Assembly (NCBI RefSeq): GCF_965279055.1
Contig: NZ_OZ257125.1
Location: forward strand, 3,410,001-3,474,000
Reading direction: 5' to 3'
Origin: Hydrocarboniphaga sp965279055
GTDB lineage: Bacteria; Pseudomonadota; Gammaproteobacteria; Nevskiales; Nevskiaceae
Length of the DNA stretch: 64,000 bases
The translations under genes were made by a program, and so were the position numbers. How positions within the stretch are numbered: position 1 is the first letter of the stretch; each line of letters begins with the position of its first letter. The notes beneath the pieces are model-generated. The model made no database searches. It worked only from the letters and a program-made list of their open reading frames with translations, and was not told the origin of the DNA. This document shows positions 62,201 to 64,000 of this stretch, piece after piece.

Positions 62201-64000
62201 ACAACTCCTTTTCCATAATCCCACTGCAGTTGAATTACATGATCCAGGGCATTCGTGTATGAAGTAGGGCGGTACCCATTTGGCGCGTAACTAATTGACG
62301 TCCGCCGTAGCGGTTCGCCATATGGGACAACGTCTATTGATCGGACATTGCCATAACTATCGTATCCATAAGTGGTCGCAACTTCGAGGGCACCTGGCAT
62401 AGCGGTAGCGCTTCGCAGGTTGCATCGATTGTAGTTCTGGTCCAACGATGCAGTTCGGGTAGCAGATGAGCCATCGGGCTGCGTCATCACGATGCTGATA
62501 TTTGTCGGCCGAGCCAGACACCAAGTGCTGCTTTCGCTGGCAGTGTCGAACTGATTGGTAATTACCTTACGCCAAACGTTGGTGGCTGGATCGGTCACTT
62601 CAATTGTTTCATTCGTGATGCCGAACATCGTGTTGTAGACCACCGACCGAGAAACAGTGCGCCTCAGCGCTCCGTCGTCATCTCGTTCTGTGGAAACGAT
62701 AGGCGAAGCATATGGGAAGCTTCTAGCAGTAGTGCCCGATCCATAATCGACGGTCGCTTTGGCAAGGCTCTGCTCGGAGACAATGTATCCGGATGTGCCG
62801 CCGGGGACGATGACCCTCACCAAACTCGGCATCGTTGTCCACGGAAACTCCTGATAAAAATCCCTTACTCGCTTAACGCCGTTTCTCGAATCAACGACGC
62901 TGCGCTGAGCAAAGCCCAAGTAGCCGCGCCCCTGCACATGCACCTTCGCCCCAAGATAGGAATAGGTGAGAGAATATGTGCCGCCAACACCGTCGTTCGA
63001 CACTATTTGCCTCACCACGTATTGAGGCGCTTGAAAATCTCGAACCGGGAATAAGGAGCCCGAGCTCTTCGTGTGCACACTCGGGTCAGTCAGGGCCGCA
63101 TAGGTGACTTGGCGATAGTTGCCAAGCCCATCGGTAAACGTGGTGGCAAGGTCTGCTGCTGCGCCAGAATGGATTTGCGTTCGCCAAGTCCCATAGCCGG
63201 AATCGTAATAGGCCAAGTCGCTCTGCCGATCCCCATTACTCTCAAGTACGGCTGTCGCACCTGAAATAGGGAACTCGGATGTTGAGATATCAACGGGCAG
63301 ATCAAACGAAGTCGCATTAGCCTTAACGATTCGCCAGTTGACGGTGCCGTTTTTATAAACGATATCCTGTCGCCCGTCGCCGTCATAGTCGAACAATAGT
63401 GCGTCAGAGATCGCGCTCGGGACCGATATTCCCGTGTTAACAGTCGAAAACGTTCCGTCGCCCTTACTCAAGCAATAAACTAAAGTTGAGCCGCTCCGAT
63501 AGGCCACGTCGGTGTTCCCGTCTCCATTTGCATCCAACAGCAGCGGTGCAGGAGCCTCAACCGCCTCCTCCATCGTAACGGCCGTGCTCGTGTATGAATC
63601 TCCTTGAGAGGTCAGCGCGTTCCAATAGTAGTATTTGGTTACACCTCCGCCCTCGCCTTCAAACTCTTTTACAATCGAGAGAAGCAGGAAATCTGTTCGC
63701 CCATCACCATTAAAATCAGCGCGCCTTATGACGCGTCGATTTAGTCCACTTTGAAAGTCGGTCGGGACCTTACCCTCCGCCTGAACTCCAACGTCATAGA
63801 GCGTTCGTACAGTGGCTTCGAAAGTATTCCCAGTGCTGAAACGTCCTTTCAGATACTGGCCTTCTACCCACACCAGATCGTCCCTGCCGTCGCCATTTAC
63901 GTCACCGCTGATTTGCTGTGTAAGCGCACCGGTAATTGGCACAGTTGTCGCTGTCGACACCAACGTGGATCCATTCGATTTAAGTACCGTCCAGTTAGTG
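59287..64000 (-). CDS. FG-GAP/VCBS-Rhs polymorphic toxin, 5' end outside the window
   Basis: At least 1570 residues, open to the right edge; a GTG at 63963 is internal. Order from the visible N-terminus: five FG-GAP/VCBS calcium-binding repeats (DVNGDGRDDLVWV, DFNGDGRTDFLLL, DANGDGNTDVAYR, DYDGDGRQDIVYK, LESNGDRQSDLAYY), a long array of YD/Rhs repeats (about 60200-62700), and the Rhs core end MISADPTTPNVFD...RYSYVRNNPLSLVDPTG near 60050-60160. A poly-Gly linker, a hydrophobic Ala/Gly segment and a C-terminal module follow: FTRHGVDRAIGDAAS ... GRPFQIFTGQNARVVVNPETG. That module resembles BECR-fold/DUF4258-type RNase-like toxins. Base composition is well below that of the chromosome core. Confidence 0.9.
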   Translation of the reverse strand, partial: TNWTVLKSNGSTLVSTATTVPITGALTQQISGDVNGDGRDDLVWVEGQYLKGRFSTGNTFEATVRTLYDVGVQAEGKVPTDFQSGLNRRVIRRADFNGDGRTDFLLLSIVKEFEGEGGGVTKYYYWNALTSQGDSYTSTAVTMEEAVEAPAPLLLDANGDGNTDVAYRSGSTLVYCLSKGDGTFSTVNTGISVPSAISDALLFDYDGDGRQDIVYKNGTVNWRIVKANATSFDLPVDISTSEFPISGATAVLESNGDRQSDLAYYDSGYGTWRTQIHSGAAADLATTFTDGLGNYRQVTYAALTDPSVHTKSSGSLFPVRDFQAPQYVVRQIVSNDGVGGTYSLTYSYLGAKVHVQGRGYLGFAQRSVVDSRNGVKRVRDFYQEFPWTTMPSLVRVIVPGGTSGYIVSEQSLAKATVDYGSGTTARSFPYASPIVSTERDDDGALRRTVSRSVVYNTMFGITNETIEVTDPATNVWRKVITNQFDTASESSTWCLARPTNISIVMTQPDGSSATRTASLDQNYNRCNLRSATAMPGALEVATTYGYDSYGNVRSIDVVPYGEPLRRTSISYAPNGYRPTSYTNALDHVIQLQWDYGKGVVQQLTDANNLTISWQYDGFGRVFYETRPDTSTTSWSYSWCSLGCGLSNGKYKIYTAISSAGSFGGSAYEIYDYKNRPIQSSRKMLGGADSYTLNEYDPIGRVYRTSEPYYSGGVVYWNTFDYDVLDRVTQVGRPLSESQANGRNYTFAYSVYGGQSVETMTSPASQSTTRYSNAMGAVVRVVDALNNDMYFGYWPFGELKSVTDDVGNIVSRSYDGWGHLSNISDPDMGASSYSFNGLGELKSMTNARSQITTYKYDKLGRPKLRTEADGETKWQYDIASGKGIGELAEVDGPGNYTEYRVYDGLGRTAELSMEIGNSFNAVSFEYDNFSRISTLTYPTIDASRFAVTYRYDAASGALKDVINSASPGTVYWSADSVNARGQVTQETLGNGIQTARHYDVARGYLDTIQSGTGGGVQNLSYGWDSVDRLVNRSDLRQAVSESFPIYDSLDRLKKAERNGVSVLTLDYSDIGNIAAKSDVGAYTYDSARPHAAATAGTTTLGYDADGTLLSKGSFGAVWSSYGYPTGMSSGGNSETLKYDAWRNLVKRATVEAGVTTNSIYVAGVFEQVVSGGVTQYRHLIPVNGETVAQYTKRSNATADTYYLHRDHLGSLDAITNQASGVVVRASFDAFGRRRGNAWTGAPAPADLGVLNSTTSEGYTGHRMMDSVSMIHMRGRVYDPSLGRMISADPTTPNVFDPQSHNRYSYVRNNPLSLVDPTGFSDEDIETVYVDGGGGGGSSGGVFSYGGGGGGGGGSGQNHGRQNAKPAAAVPDYCGGPLPAEIIVEGNLGRDSGAATVIGGDSSSVNGRGREGGGAFGYAHGALTAASFVPSLLGAAASLVDGGLYGLQGEWTDAGLSIAAAAIGVVSDAGIANAGFKAAKGAAEIVAKNGTRIGGFTRHGVDRAIGDAASRAGTKPQAILDALKNPSKIAEGVDKQGRPFQIFTGQNARVVVNPETGQIVSVNPLSRAGAQP

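Overview
The window is high-GC chromosomal DNA from a gammaproteobacterium. It holds a complete division and cell wall (dcw) cluster followed by lpxC, dciA, an M23 peptidase gene and secA. It also holds petABC next to sspAB, lpoA-yraN and rnpB, plus a periplasmic fatty acid cis/trans isomerase. Intergenic inverted repeats resemble the REP elements of Pseudomonas and Xanthomonadaceae. Leucine dehydrogenase, Cti and NHL/DUF4382 lipoproteins would fit Nevskiales or Xanthomonadales, but the lineage is an inference.

Layout. Positions 1-23.5 kb are a mosaic of small units: an AI-2E transporter tail; a low-GC patch with a truncated thioredoxin-like gene; lipid and thioester enzymes (SDR, AcpH-like, DUF4442, acyltransferase); two small exported proteins; a solitary GspE-type ATPase; cti with an OmpR-type two-component system; three consecutive lipoproteins (NHL, Ig-like, DUF4382); leucine dehydrogenase; a 1114-residue transglutaminase/DUF2126 protein; four tandem copies of a ~190-bp foldback repeat; a Pmp3-like peptide; and a MOSC protein. 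Positions 23.6-47.6 kb are secA, M23 peptidase, dciA, lpxC and the dcw operon (mraZ rsmH ftsL ftsI murE murF mraY murD ftsW murG murC murB ddl ftsQ ftsA ftsZ), nearly all on the minus strand. Most junctions overlap by 1-8 bases, and a sigma70-like promoter with three MraZ boxes lies upstream. Positions 47.8-55.5 kb hold rnpB, rsmI, lpoA, yraN, sspB, sspA, petC, petB and petA.

Positions 55.5-64 kb are an accessory island of lower GC: a large FG-GAP/Rhs polymorphic toxin (running off the right edge) with its own C-terminal toxin module and overlapping small immunity-like gene. Downstream lies a displaced second toxin tail with its own immunity-like gene. Between the two cassettes are a truncated IS3-family element, a second complete IS3-family element inserted into it, and the 3' part of a tyrosine recombinase gene. 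This is the most interesting part of the window. Other points of note are the foldback repeat array with a compensatory stem change, a palindromic repeat read in frame as the C-terminal tail of FtsI, and an apparent one-base frameshift at the start of the histidine kinase gene.
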